Of a stretch of DNA of 64,000 nucleotides, positions 24,111-37,300 are shown piece after piece. A program made the position numbers and the translations under genes. Source of the DNA: Plasmopara viticola (Eukaryota > Oomycota > Peronosporomycetes > Peronosporales > Peronosporaceae); contig MBPM02000044.1 in NCBI GenBank assembly GCA_001695595.3, positions 434,001 through 498,000 on the forward strand, in the 5' to 3' direction. The notes below the pieces were generated by a model, which worked only from the letters and a program-made list of their open reading frames with translations, did not search any database and had not been told where the DNA came from. The first letter of the stretch is position 1, and the number at the start of each line of letters is the position of its first letter.

Positions 24111-26213
24111 TTATGGGTACCACAAATTACTTGAAATCTCACAAGATACAGCATTTTTTAACACAGCCCAGTTCCCCATGCTGGCATTTTGCAAAATCGA
24201 CACCTGGGATTGTATCGGTGGCGAACTCGTAAAGTCATCACGTTGCTTATCAAAAATGTGTTGTAAGTCTGAGCAGTACGATGTACTTCCAGCGGATATC
24301 CATGGAATCTCTGTCGGAGTGATGGCCAACGAATCAATCCACGACCAGAAAAAAGAAACGCCAGTATCTCGCAGATTGACATCGTATACTGAAGAAGCTA
24401 TATTTGACACGTCTTTGGGAAGTTCTGCAACCAACGTGCTACCAAAATTGAGATATGCGACTGACTCGGTCTCAAAAAGTTCCTTTGGAATGGTCGAGAT
24501 TGGATTATGTGACAACGATAAGTCAAATGGACCTAGTCGGACTAGTGGTGGCGGTACTTGATTGAAGTGACTAGCTTCAAGGTAAATACTCGCGTATTGC
24601 GGCCACTTCAGGTCGAGATCCTCCGGCAAATAATGCAGATTTGTGACACATATCTCAATATCCTCCAGTGACTGAGGAAAGTCATCAGCTTGAAGCCCGA
24701 GAGGTAGCTCACCATTCGACATGTTAACTCGCACGAGAAATAGCGTCGTCAGTAATGGATGAAAGGCTTGAGCTATAGCGGCCTCATCACTCCAGCTCGA
24801 AATGGTCGAGTTGTAGATCTTGATCTCTTTCAATCCCACAAACTGAGTCAACGTCACAGGAATTTCCAGCGAAGGACAATGGCGTATCACGACTCGCACT
24901 ACTGTCGCAGGATCAAATTCACTCCATTGCGCAAGGACGTCAGCTCTAGCACCGCCAAAGCCTGATCTATAGCAATTAAGTTCAAGCAACGAGCAAAACG
25001 CTCGTGACGTCAACCACGGCTTCACTTGCATGGTACATTGTGACAACTCAGGCGTCGACTCAGCGTACACATGCAGTGCTAACACGATAAAACCCCAAAG
25101 AAAAAAGCATCCCTGCTTTATTTTTTCTACCCAACACTGCAAGAAGCGTTGATTCACATTTAAAGCTCCACTTGTAGAATTAATTAGAATCTCGTTAAAA
25201 GGAGCGACAGCTTTTGCTCGTCTTAAAGTGCTGGTAGCACTTTTATAGCTAACCGCTGGCTTGGCACGCATAAGTTTTTTCATGTTGTTCATGCTTCCTA
25301 GCATACTCAAAGCAAACACAAATCGCAAAGCCATGTCCGTCCACGAGGCAACAAAAATAATTTCAAATTCACTCATCGCGTTGACTCTCCAAACGTCTTC
25401 GTACCACTTGAGAAATGGAAAGCCGTTGTTATGAAAATCGAAATCCGGAATATATGACGCCACTAGTAAAATTGTTATTCCCATCGAAGAGACAAAATCT
25501 AAAAAACAGTCGCAAGCAAGCATTAAAAGCCTTCTTTTATGGACATGGCCGTGAAAAAAGGAGTGCACGAGCGCTGTGCTCCAGCAGTTCAGAACAAGCA
25601 GTGCCACGAAGATGCGATTGATCCCCTTGCGTGGAAGCAACAAGCTGTTCCGATACGCTTGGTAAGTTTGCAAAGCAGTCTCCACTATTTCTCGAAATAG
25701 CAACACAGTATCAAAGTATGGCCCATCCACTCCGAAGAAACCATCTTGCTTAAATACAGCACGGTAAATCCATACAATACCGTGTCTCAATGGTGCGATA
25801 CGACGCCAGCGTGTACCAACTCCTTTAATATAATCAGGAAGCTTAATACCATTGGTGATAGAGAACACCACACTTTTCCTCGAGCAAGACAAAACGATCA
25901 TTAATAGAGTATAGATGGCATGGACCATAGCCACAAATCCATAAATCAACGCGATGGGATGATAATACTCAGTACCTATTCCAATAGATAGCATGGATAG
26001 CCATGCATCCAGACGGGTATAAGGCAAGTGCCAGTAGCACCAGCCCACGAGCGCAAAATATAGAAAACACAGAAAATGTAGCGATACAAAAGCAATCCAT
26101 GTGAGTTTCATTACAGTCGGCGAAAGATTGTTTGTTGTTGTGACATGCTCACCAACACAGTTTTGGGAAAGTTTCGGTGTTTGCTCAGGGCAAACACGAT
26201 GCGCCATCATCAT
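24111..26213 (-). CDS. Multi-pass membrane protein with C-terminal leucine-rich repeats
   Basis: A ~700-residue protein. The start is placed at the first of three consecutive ATG codons (26213), because the frame further upstream lacks an ATG. The N-terminal half has several strong hydrophobic segments (roughly 35-60, 80-105, 200-222, 235-257, 288-310 and 375-395), separated by basic loops such as RWRRIAPLRHG. The C-terminal half (about 410-650) is an extracellular-type LRR array: repeats read LKEIKIYNSTIS, LEDIEICVTNLHYLP, FDLSLSHNPISTIPKELF and VAYLNFGSTLVAELPKDV, each with the L-x-x-L-x-L-x-x-N spacing. Oomycetes have a lineage-specific expanded group of such multi-TM/LRR proteins of unknown function. 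A role in surface sensing is an inference. The gene is intact, single-exon and flanked by degenerate DNA. Confidence 0.8.
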   Translation of the reverse strand: MMMAHRVCPEQTPKLSQNCVGEHVTTTNNLSPTVMKLTWIAFVSLHFLCFLYFALVGWCYWHLPYTRLDAWLSMLSIGIGTEYYHPIALIYGFVAMVHAIYTLLMIVLSCSRKSVVFSITNGIKLPDYIKGVGTRWRRIAPLRHGIVWIYRAVFKQDGFFGVDGPYFDTVLLFREIVETALQTYQAYRNSLLLPRKGINRIFVALLVLNCWSTALVHSFFHGHVHKRRLLMLACDCFLDFVSSMGITILLVASYIPDFDFHNNGFPFLKWYEDVWRVNAMSEFEIIFVASWTDMALRFVFALSMLGSMNNMKKLMRAKPAVSYKSATSTLRRAKAVAPFNEILINSTSGALNVNQRFLQCWVEKIKQGCFFLWGFIVLALHVYAESTPELSQCTMQVKPWLTSRAFCSLLELNCYRSGFGGARADVLAQWSEFDPATVVRVVIRHCPSLEIPVTLTQFVGLKEIKIYNSTISSWSDEAAIAQAFHPLLTTLFLVRVNMSNGELPLGLQADDFPQSLEDIEICVTNLHYLPEDLDLKWPQYASIYLEASHFNQVPPPLVRLGPFDLSLSHNPISTIPKELFETESVAYLNFGSTLVAELPKDVSNIASSVYDVNLRDTGVSFFWSWIDSLAITPTEIPWISAGSTSYCSDLQHIFDKQRDDFTSSPPIQSQVSILQNASMGNWAVLKNAVSCEISSNLWYP

Positions 26214-26237
26214 GTAATGGGTCGGGAATAAGCACAA

Positions 26238-27041
26238 GTATTTTACGACGCTGCTATTTTTACATATCTTATTCGACTAAGCCGTTCTAAGCTCAAAATA
26301 GTAGCTACATACTCAACCGATCATATTGTTTTATTGATATGTTTTGGTACTTATGCAGAGAAGCTCTTTCCTCAACATTATTAATCGTATCAGGTATTAG
26401 TTTTCGACTATGCCGAATGAAAGAGCACTTTTGGCTCTACGTCATTTGAAATTGGACCACCAAGAGGGACGAATAGCAGACTTACAAAGCGCACTAGTTC
26501 TAAGCGAAGTACGTTCGAAACCGGGCTAAATTTATCAGTAGCACCTAGTTTGTGTGCCGAATAATTGTAGAGATAAATCGTTCGCTTCACTGCAGAGCTA
26601 TAAGGGAGATACTAATTAAATTTGATACCGGATAAGTAATTTGTGCTACAACAGAGGCACAAATACTTGCATGGGAGGCAATGCGAAAAATGTAAATTAA
26701 TACAAAGATGAGTGTAGTGCAATTTCTATAGATTTGAAGCTGCTAAAGGATCATTCTCCAAGCTAACAGTGGATATGGTGGTTTGTGATACCTTCAGATG
26801 GCTTGCTGCATCGTCGCTTTGATTGTCCATTGCTCGTCTCCACACAAATGAGCGCTTGTCAGGACATTTCGTCACAGGTTCTGGCACAGAGGGTGCGTGC
26901 AGAAAGATATAATCGTCCGATAAACGACCGTTCATCCCTGGTCAAAAGGATTCGGCATTTGCAATAAATTATAGAATATGGACGGATCTGCGTAATTAAT
27001 ATGTTGCCTATTTTGATTCTAGCTAAATTCTGTTAAATGCA
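26238..27041. other. 5' flank of the membrane/LRR gene
   Basis: No gene seen. AT-rich, with short frames on both strands. It ends at a SINE-like insertion. Confidence 0.45.
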
Positions 27042-27051
27042 ACAAATTCTG

Positions 27052-27372
27052 AGCTTAAAAAGGTTGGGGTGACGCCCTCCTTCCAAGCGCGGGGGCTAAA
27101 TGCTCGCGCGCTTCGGGCAGGTACTCTCGGGCATGGTCTCTAACGAGTCTCTCCCTCGACGCGACGGTCTCCAGAACCGAGCGCCACTTGGGCTCTTACC
27201 AAGTCAGAGCTAAGCAAAATAATAGAAGACCCTCACGACCTCGGTGCTGGCTGCACTGCCCGCCGAACGAGACTCGACGTATGCGGACACCACTCTATGC
27301 CGTGGACTAGCCAGACTGAGCTTAGCACGTGCATAACTTCGCAACGCGATAACGTAATACATTACATTCATT
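27052..27372 (+). repeat. SINE-like element, copy 4 (with TSD)
   Basis: Starts AGCTTAAAAAGGTTGGGG and ends with a TACAT-type tail. It is flanked by the perfect 10-bp direct repeat ACAAATTCTG (27042-27051 and 27373-27382), which fixes both ends of the element. It carries a small internal deletion near 27136 relative to other copies. Confidence 0.9.
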
Positions 27373-27382
27373 ACAAATTCTG

Positions 27383-30300
27383 CTCTGTAATAGACTATCA
27401 AACGAATTCGGTTTCATTCGAAAAATCCTAGTGTATAAATCCTTATAAATGTGTTAAGCCACCATTATTTAAAGCTTTTTGAATCAAAGTATCAGCTCTT
27501 AGAGCAAGAGACTGCTTTGTGTATTAGCCCATTATATCTTAACACTTTCCGGCCTCGATTAGTTTTACACGGGAGTGCTGCATGCTATTTATCACTTCTG
27601 ACGTTTTTCGTAAAGTAGATGTCGTCTGAGCGATGTCCAACTAGGCAGCAAAGAAGGCTGCAAATCTACAATTCATTTTATGACGACCAAGAATACACCG
27701 CAAAGGTTGCTTTGGCTATCGCAGGTGCTACTGCATCTCTAATCCGATGACCGCGCTTGTAAAGACTACGCCAGCAACAAAGCCTGCGCCGTCAAAATTG
27801 CGCTCCATTTAAGGTCACGCCAAAGCTACAGACGGCGAGCTTCGAAAAGGATCACCCAGTGCACAGGGACGCTCTCGTATCGTTCTCTCGTGCTGGGTGC
27901 GTCCGCCAATATGGCAAATGCTTACAACCAATTTAAGCACTTGGGCTGTAAGTAAACTTCAGTCTGATTTAACATTGCTAAACAAGCTTCAATGCCCGAG
28001 TAATCATTACCCTGAAGTTGTAGGACTTAACGTCAAACTCTCCGACCATGCAAAGAAACTCACCTAAACAAAGGGAAATGGCCGAGTCTATCTTCGAGGT
28101 AAAAGCGCAACCACCTTGGACGAAGTGCTTTGCGTTCATGATCTAAGACTTCGATTTGCGCTTTTTGAAGCTCATATGTAAGTCGTCTTCGAGATGTCTC
28201 CGATTAAGTATGATGCCAAACCAGATTTAATAACGTTAGCTTCAAGCGCATTTATAGTGTCACTCCTACCATACACTAAGTCAAAAGGAGAGCGACTTCG
28301 ATTCAAATATCAAATACTTCGGATCCAGATCTCCCCGACCAGTGCGAGCTGTGTGAAGAAGCATGAATATGCCACTTCACAAGGCGTTTCTGACACTTAT
28401 CAGAAATCCTCTGTTTCACTACGCACTCCTGCTGACCTTAGCGTTGAAGAAAGCTGCTCCCTTTCGGGCTTTTTCTCTCTCTATGAAGAGTAGCAGCTTC
28501 TGCGTGACCGAAGGTATGCGCTTAAGAAGGCGGTCGGGTCGAGGTGTATATATTTTAAAATGCTGTCGAGGTTTGACCTAGCGGTCAGGTCATTGCTATT
28601 TTAGGAGAATTTTAGACTCTTGACGAGGGAGATGGAGATTTAAAGAGATTGGACCCTTGAGCTGCAAAGTTGAATCATTTGCCTTATGTTTAAGCGCTAT
28701 TATGAGATCTTGTGAGGAAAATGCTAACTAGCCTCATTTTTCTCAGCCCAGAACATCTATGCTAAGACTTTGCGGAATTTTATGGAGTGGGTAGAAAGCT
28801 AGTTGATGTGGGAACATCAACTTTGGCTGTAAAGTTAGCCAAAGAAAGCCTTTCGATCAAATGTGGTACCTTAGAGTACATTCGGAGTCACGTGCCTTCT
28901 GGCACACAGTAGACTGATCATTCATCTGTAAACAGTCTACCGAAGAAGCATCAGCAAACGCTATTATAAGCTCGAGCAGCAATTACCGGAGCGCAGCAAA
29001 AAAAAAATCGCGGGTCTCTATATACGCCCGGACGGCCAAGGTAGCACTTGTACAGGTGGAGACTTTAATCTGTTTTGACGGCCAAAAGATCGACTAAAAT
29101 GAAAGCTGATCGAAGCATCGTGCTTAGTTCGACATATCGCAAGTAATTGATCTTTCACTCGAAAGAATGACTTGGGCAGAAATAGCAAAGTCCACTCTAT
29201 GTGAAGCAGACTGTCTGTTCAATTATATCATTAACATTCTAATTAGTGCCGAGAGCTGACTTCGGCGCCAGTTCCTGCGTTGAAAAACCGCAATATAGGC
29301 GGAAAATTAACAATCATTTTACATGCCTGGCGAATTGGCTTGTCAACATTCGCCCTTGACAATGACTTAATAGATCACAAAGGGATCGAAGCCCACATCG
29401 AAGATACACTCGGAAATTTACTTAGTGTGTACTCTATGGCCAGTTACTTTATAGCTGACAGCTCTTAGCTATCGGAGCTGGTGCGAAACGATTTTGGTAG
29501 CGCAAGTCCAATGACATAACGTAAATGGTATCGACCAATCGAATCAAACCAATTAATCATGCAGAATGAGTACTTGATGCTGTCAACGCATCCTTGTATG
29601 GTTCGCACAGCACCAATTAATGTCCTCTTTTTAGTATAGCGAACCCTATCTATCTCATGTTCGCATAATTAGCTCTGTGCTTGCGCCTTTAGTTGGCCAG
29701 ATCTTACTATTGTTATAAACTCTTTGAACACGAGCCAAGCCGACACAACAGATACTTTGTTAGACAAACTCGAGTCATCTCGCCTTCGTGGCAAAGACAC
29801 GATTGTCAATGTTGATTTTAACTACTTGCCCTAAGCGATATTGAAACCGACTAAGCGTTATTTTAGACTTCCCCATACCGAGTTTGTCTCTTTTATGAAT
29901 ATGTGATTTCAAAGCGAATGCGTGGAATAATAATTGGTTGGTGTCAGTCGTCCAGGCTTGCTCAACAGAGTTTGGCTAGGCCATATTATTTACCAGCCTT
30001 GCTATCCGCACTAGGGCAAATTGAGACTCGAGATCATTACAGGGGCAGGAAAATTACTAATAGATTTTTGGCGACGTCCTTAAATCCCCTTTGTGGGTAC
30101 CAAAGCTCAGCAGGCGCGTAGCATAGAGCCGCTCCCGAAGTATTGCGACCGAGTAACATTCGGACACAAGACATAGTGAGCCACAGGTAGGAAGTGGGAC
30201 ACCACTGCAAGCAAAAAACATGGCACGGTGAAAGCTGCAATCGAAATCGACCTCAGCGTGTCGACTCAACTCGTCGATGTGTCGCAGCAATTTAGCGCTC

Positions 30301-33300
30301 GTTGGAAGCCTTGCCAGATGTGTCATATTCACTACTCCAAAATAATTGAAGGTACTGGATCTTTTGCTGAAGAAGAAGCCAAAATTTCTTGAAGTTGGTG
30401 TTTTTGGAGACTGAAGCTCTTATTAAAAGCTACAAACTTAATTTCATTTTTGACGTTGATGTCTTGGATCAGCTTTATTAGTAGCGTGCATTGCGTCTTA
30501 CATTTAATCATTACAAAGATGTACGATGGTTTGTTATATCGTTAATGATAAAGCAATCAGATGTGACTTAGCATCAAAACACTTATCGATCCAAAACTTA
30601 GGCACGATGTTGGCCTTGTGCCAGGCACAAAGTACTAAAAACAGACACAAGGCTTTGATTACTGCAGCGAAATTACTTAATGATGAGTTCTTTGCAAAAA
30701 GTCAAAATATGGCATCTTGCAATATCAGAACCTTCTGTCCTTCTGTGTCTATAAGACTGACAAAACGTTTTGGCCAAATCATTTTTTTGATAATTTTAAC
30801 AACTTGGTGGTCCTGCAAAAACTGCCTTTCCAAAGGAGGGCGTGTTTTGTAGCATTTTTCTCACAGTGCACTTGGTTAAATACGTTGTTTGCATTAGTTT
30901 CAAATAAGGAAGAATGGATCTACCCCTCACAGCCATTCGAATTCAATATTTTAAGGGCCTACAAATGCCCCGGCGATGCTCCATTGTTTATTTTCACAAT
31001 TGCTCAAATTTTCACTGTCTCTCTCTCGGGCATACTTAAAAGATATATAATCCCTCATAGCCGCTTTTCAGGAAATCAGTCGAATGTGAAGGCAAAAAGT
31101 CCGGAGTCGTTTAAGCTGCCAGTCGAATCATAACTGACTTCAATTGCTTTATTATGGAGACTTGCTCAGCCTATAATTTTGCTATTTTCAATCGCTTGCC
31201 AGTGCGCAAATATTCGTACGCCGGTGCTCATTGATACTCAAGATGTCGTTTTGTGCTCTCGTACACTTGCGTGTACAAACCGTTTCTATTCATTTTACGA
31301 TAACTATTAAAATTCTCATTTCATGGTCTGCATCATCCCCTTGCCAATAATTGGAACTGAGCATTTTTTTAGCAGAACCATTTACTACTGGCCAGCCTTT
31401 TCCGAGCCTTACGCGCGTTTTTTGTGTGACCCTTTAGAGCGCCGAAATCCTGATGTGATAGCTTAATCGAAGTAATACGGACCTAAACCCTGATTGATCG
31501 TAGCCAAAAAAGCGATGTAAGTAGTAGCATTGAAGTCCACTGGTCTCGAACATGTGTCTTTTTTAAGTCCTGATTTTTAATTTTTTTTTTGCGATCACAA
31601 ATTCCTATTTGCACTTTCCTATATATATATCTTTCCGAGGTTATTCGATCAAATTTTGCTCTTCATAGCATCATCATTTCTACGAAATAGCCTTTAACGT
31701 AGCTTCATATTTCTATCGGAGAAAAATAATCCTTTATCGTTGAATCAAATGACGATATTTTTAACTTATGGGTCACAGTCAAAGATAAGTGATATTAATC
31801 ACGATCAATTGGGGCAACCGTTTTGCTGTCACACTCGCTCCTCTGACTACACGGCGCACATCAGTCGAATATGAATGCTTTGCACTTTGACTTATATGTA
31901 TATTTTACATTAGAAATCGAAATTCGGTCCGTTCTTTTTTGCAAAGTTAGAGAGATTGTTAAATTTTGAAGACTAGTTTCCTCTTTAATTGTTATTTGTC
32001 ATACTTCAAGTGGCGCGAAGTATCCACTTAATCATTTTTGAAGGACTTTCTCCGTTGACTTTTTGGAACTCCCACCAAAATGTACATTTTTAATACGTCG
32101 CATCGTCTGCAAACTACAAAGCAAATTGGCACTCAAAGATCTATTCAACCTAATCACTTTTACCTTACTGGTCTATATGCATAGTATGCAGCGGTTCTAA
32201 GTGTTTACTATATACCATATTCTTTTCAGCCATTCTGCGATAAGTTTTCGTACCACAAGTCTCACAGATAGCAGAATTTTGCAAACTTCAGAGTAGGCAA
32301 AATGAGGTAGGCCGTCTTTCCTAGCGCTCATGCCCGCTTTATATCGTAATGATCTTGTTGTGAAAGTCATTCCTTCGATAGTTCAGCACACTTACTAGTT
32401 CGAACATTGTCCTAGCTACTTTTACAGCGAAAAAAGTAACTGTTACGCAACATGTACCAGTTCGAGGATTTTCTTTTAAATTGAGATTCTTACACTTTGC
32501 TCAAAAATACATGTAGCTTGTTTTGCACGATAGTATTCGCTGATGAAGCTACTATCACACATAATCTATATTAAAGCTCAAACTCACATACAAGCCCCTA
32601 TAAATGAATTCATTTGTGTTCTAGCAAACGGTACTATTTTCGTACGCAAAGTATGGTATTGATCACGTTTTAGCCTTGAAAAAATAAGTGATGGGTCTAT
32701 GATAAGATTAAGCACATTTACGGTGTGAGAAGTAGCTTACGTTAATATCTAAGGCTTACATGCGTTAGCATTTGACATATCGTATCATATAACGTCCAGT
32801 GTAAAGCATTGCAGCGACAGTAAAGGAGCAGACCTTTCCGATTGTAATTTCTGCGATATTCTAGAAAAGTACGTTTTTTAAAGTCAAACTGGAAAAATCG
32901 AAACAGAACAACGAATGTGCAAAGCATCACTGTGAAAAGATTTCGAAAAAGAGTTTTTGTGAAACGTAATCATACATTCAACTGACTCAATAGTACAAAC
33001 GTATCATTCTCCTAAAAAAATTCTACTTATAAGAGCATTAGTATCCAAAAGTTGGACAAAATAAATTCAAAATCTTCAGAGTTTGAGCAGAAAAATTACC
33101 AGCGGATTGTAAAGAATCATGTTGAAGCGCAGACGGCGATAGAGTTGAAAATGCTGTCTGATGTGCAAAGCGCGAGAAGACGCAGGTGTGAATCAGGATT
33201 AGTTGAAACCGTGGAGAACCGAAGACAATTCGTCAGACAGTAGATTTTTACCGAAGTTTTGATATCATTTATTTCTAAATGCTTTGTGTTGTGCATCGAG

Positions 33301-33359
33301 TTGGGTATGGCCGTACGCGGGTGGGTCCTAAACTAATATATCCGTTGATAGTGAAGAAG
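27383..33359. other. Gene-free degenerate interval
   Basis: No convincing gene over 6 kb. It contains two adjacent hairpins (28801-28843), an A9 run at ~28999 and an AT microsatellite at ~31619. Frames of up to 138 codons (30717-31133) have no recognisable domain or compositional support. A degraded coding block at 28194-28581 weakly resembles 15136-15765. Confidence 0.45.
28801..28843. repeat. Two back-to-back hairpins
   Basis: AGTTGATG (28801-28808) pairs with CATCAACT (28815-28822). Immediately after, TTTGGCT (28822-28828) pairs with AGCCAAA (28837-28843). No T-run follows, so a terminator is not supported. Confidence 0.6.
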
Positions 33360-34341
33360 GATTATCGTCAAACACTAGTAAAAGGTCTCCTCAGCGTGAA
33401 GAAGCGGTGTGTCAAATATTGCTTTGTTGCGGTTAAAGTGTAGTGTGCGCAAAAGCCACAGCGGTGAACGTTGAAAGGCGAATCGGCGTAAACGAACCGA
33501 AAGCTGCCAGGAATAACCATCTGGTGAAAAAACGAAGCGAAAGGCTGACTAATTATAATTCTAAAAGCTCGCAAAATTAGGGGGTAGAAAAAGGTGCACT
33601 AGATGTTGGGCCTTGCGGCAGTCCCATAGTTGATGAAGAGGAGTCTCAGTTGTGTTGCACCCGTCAACATATTGTACAACGTTAGTGTGCCAGCGATACT
33701 TGTACCGAAAATCAAGCCCATTATGCTGAAGTCGAAAAACGATTTCACGTAAGGGGGGGAAGATCTCGTTGAAGCCGACGCTCAAAAGACCAGCGATCTG
33801 ACGGATTTTGAGCATCAAGAGATAAAAAGTTATAAAGTAGAAGCGGCGGTGGATCTTGGGCTTTTGGAGGCGCAAATGATATCGTGGCCATCAAAAGTCC
33901 ATATCTGCAGCGCGCTGATCCTGAAAATTTAATAGTGCTGAGAAACGCTAATGCGTGAGGTGGATTTTTCGAACTACCGCTGTAAGAGACTAATCCGTTT
34001 TAGCAGAAGAGTCAGCGAAGGCGTTGCGAAAAGTGGCTGGACTGGGAGAGCCCCATACACACTGCTGAATGTCAAGGTCTCAAAATATCTTGATGGCTGG
34101 GGAAGCAAGAAGCTTTACGATGAAGCACCGCTAAAGGGCGGTACGCTTTTGAAAAACTAAGAAAGACATTTTTCTGAAATGGCCATGTGAGTCGTGTAAA
34201 CACAGAATTCGCCATGTGAAGTTTGATTACTATCTTAGAGCTCCAAACCGCGATAGCTTCTTTCCAGTAAGTAGAAATTATGTGCCAGCGAGAATCCTGT
34301 GCCAATTGACGAAGTGGTATGTAAGTTAAGTCCGAACCCAC
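33360..34341 (-). pseudogene. LINE (non-LTR) reverse-transcriptase C-terminal remnant
   Basis: The minus-strand frame at 33875-33561 reads REIVFRLQHNGLDFRYKYRW, then a C-x-T-T-E-T-P-x-H-Q-L-W-D-C stretch and AQHLVHLFLP. This is the arrangement of the zinc-binding C-terminal module (zf-RVT) of L1-like reverse transcriptases: a Cys, then H-x-x-x-x-C, then a hydrophobic helix. An upstream minus frame (34341-34072) and a downstream one (33574-33368) are plausibly parts of the same ORF after frameshifts. The polymerase active-site YADD box was not found. No poly(A) tail or target-site duplication was identified. Confidence 0.55.
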
Positions 34342-34344
34342 ACC

Positions 34345-37300
34345 TTGGCCGCTAAAAGCGGCATCAATAGTCGTTTATTGTGGGTCAAACCTTTTTGAGG
34401 AACCGATAAGATGCGACGGCAGTAAATAGTATGACGTTGACTAGGAGTGATCTAACCGATTACGCAAACGCTTATAGATGAATACCGATACGTTGCAGTG
34501 CTACTTTGAAGATAATTACCGTTAATCTAGCGTCAAAATGAATGATGATGGAGCATAACATGCAAATCGTAACGTGCCCAATACTTGGATTAACAAGACG
34601 ACGAAACTCATCGCATAAATTATATTAATTTGTACATGCGTATACTATATGCAGCATACTTTTTTGGACTGTACATCAAATAAAAGCAATGAGTGAGCCT
34701 GAATCCCGTATAAAGCTTACTCCATTTCAAATCTATAACTCCATAATGTATCCAAACAGCACAATGTTGATCTCAATGACAAAGATTGGTTGGCCGAGTA
34801 GTGGAGCAAACCGGAGAAATAGGCAACACAGGTTGGGATCAAGCACTACAAAAGAGTTGTCTATATCTTGTCACGATATTTACTTGAAGTGAGAGATGAA
34901 CGGAACGATGTGGATCTATCCTTGGGCAATCTTTCAAAGCTAGAACTTTAAGCTTTTAAATGAAGTGCTGTTCGAAAATTCACACATCATAGACAAAGCT
35001 AGCAGCAAAGACGACTCTCATTAAGTGAGTTTGGCTGGACAAGGCCGCCCTTGTCATGTATGCGACTATTTAAAAACAGATTACTACTTTTGCCAGCGGT
35101 ACTATACTGACCATAATCAAAGCTAAGGTGCGTCGCACTAATAATGCTGTGGTGCAAAGATAAAATGGGAAATTTTAACAGTACAGTTGGAGTGATTCGA
35201 GTGACGAAAACGATGAAGACAGCTTCAAAGGACAAAGTTAAACCTACAAACCGCCTCAATAAAGTTTCGCCGCACAAGCTCAATCATGTAGATTTCAAGC
35301 CCAGACCTAAAAATATGTAACGGCATTGAAGTTAGATCTGTACCTTTTAATTCTATGCTTCTCGCATAAATGTTATCCGAAATACTATATGAGGTTATCT
35401 CGTGCTCAAGACTCATTTAGTATATAGGCAAAGCTGGAAGGTGACGATGGGTTTTCATTGTAAAGTGTCCAGGAAGGTTTAAAGTATGACAAATTAAAGG
35501 TCATTACATCTTTTGAAAATTACAAAGTACATGTTCGCTTTTGCTTAAAAGCTACAGTTTTTAGATTTACTTTGACTTATAAGGGACAAATCAGCTCAAG
35601 ATTCTAAGCAAAACCAGGTGAGGAGATGAGTACTAGTAAAGCGGGCCAAGCCAGATAGGTCGGTTAGTGGACCGAGCTGAAGCAGCGAGCTAGGCAAGGT
35701 GGAGCTCAGCATTTAATTTCCACCTGCAACACAAGTAGCTCTTACATAAGAAACATAGAATAATTTCCGTCCGTCAGTCCACTAAATGATCTCAGGCATA
35801 AAATTGTGTATTTTCCTAGCCAAGGGCTCAGTCCTACTACATGTATTGAATCTACTTTATATAGTCAACTCAGCTACAACGGTATTGCTATCAGAAAAAA
35901 TGCCATTTCAAAACGCGGCGGCAAGCTTGCATACACGTAAACTAATTATAATTAATTGTCAGAAGCTGAGAAACGATATTCAAAAAAAATATCAGTACGA
36001 AAGTAAAACAAACGGTAGGCTAGTGCTTACATATAGTTTTCTGAGACGCAAGAGAGTCAAGCACCACGACACGCATATGTAGTATAATTTTTTCATATGC
36101 ATAGATGTCAGCCAGTTGGTTATGAGTCTATGACAATCTCCATAGATCGGAAGGCCATCCCATCGGCGAAGTAGCAATTTTATTTTTCTGCTGCTTTTGC
36201 ATCCCGCGATCACCTTTTTGTGTTATGGGCTGCAATTGGCCCAATCGCCCACTTTTGTAAGCTTAGCATTCCAGCTCTGCCACACACTGCTTCCAATTAT
36301 CCCTTGATAGAAATTAGATCTTAGGATGACCATATTTACCAATTGTTGGTGGGTGAAGTCTCACTTACTGAAAAGAGAAATATCCGGCAAAAAAACGGTT
36401 TTGTCCAAGTTGCATAATTGGATTTGGTTGCTAGTGTGACCTTTGTCCTCCAAAGCCTCGAGCCAATGGCCGAAAATGAGACTTGTGCAGGCGATGGAAC
36501 ATCGTCATGCTAGTGGTAGAGCAGCATAAGGAACAAGTGCACGAATTAATTGACTTGCCATCTGTATGTCAGGGAGAACGTAATAGCTCATATACGTGTG
36601 CAAAACAAGAATTCCAACTTTTTCCGTTACATGCTTGATACATGCAAGCAAAATCCAACGTCGAGAGCGATTGCAGCATTAGCACCATGATATAGAACCT
36701 TGAAATGCAACGCCAACAGGGGCTGGGTCACAACAATCAAAGCGACACCGCTTTTCGCAAAGCAAAGTTGCGCGTGAATGCTTAGCGAATTAATTGAGGC
36801 AAATGGAACCTATAGTGGTTAAACCCGTTGCAGCTGTTGGTACAATGGTGTCGACTACCGTTGGCGAGTGCTAACAATTGGTCACACCAACCCGAGCTAC
36901 ATTATCCAGCACTTCTGCGGCGTCATTTTCACAAAGTCGTGATACATGGGAGCACGGGAGAGACATTAGAATATGAAAAGGTACCAGATTATTGAGCACC
37001 GGAGAAAAGTTTGGGCAGAAAATCGGTTTCGTCGCTAAACAGCTTATCGAGAGCGTCGTGCAGTGTATCATACGAACTAATAATGTGAACTGGAGTTATA
37101 CGCATTAATACGATGGTGGAATTCTGCACGATCACACGCAAAAAGTTGCTCTGAAAATTTGATGCTTATCATTTACATAAGAGAATGGTGAGTAGTCCCT
37201 CCAGCATCACAACATGCTATAGCTCAGCAGTTTTGCAAGTGTCATGTGTGGGCAAAACCAACTACAGTCATTAAGAGTATATTCGAGCACCAGTGCAGCG

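Noticed and set aside
24088..24561. 157-codon plus-strand frame within the membrane/LRR gene
   Set aside because: Antisense to the LRR array; no domain or promoter.
30717..31133. 138-codon plus-strand frame in gene-free DNA
   Set aside because: No recognisable domain, signal peptide or paralogue in the window; the length is possible by chance in this composition.
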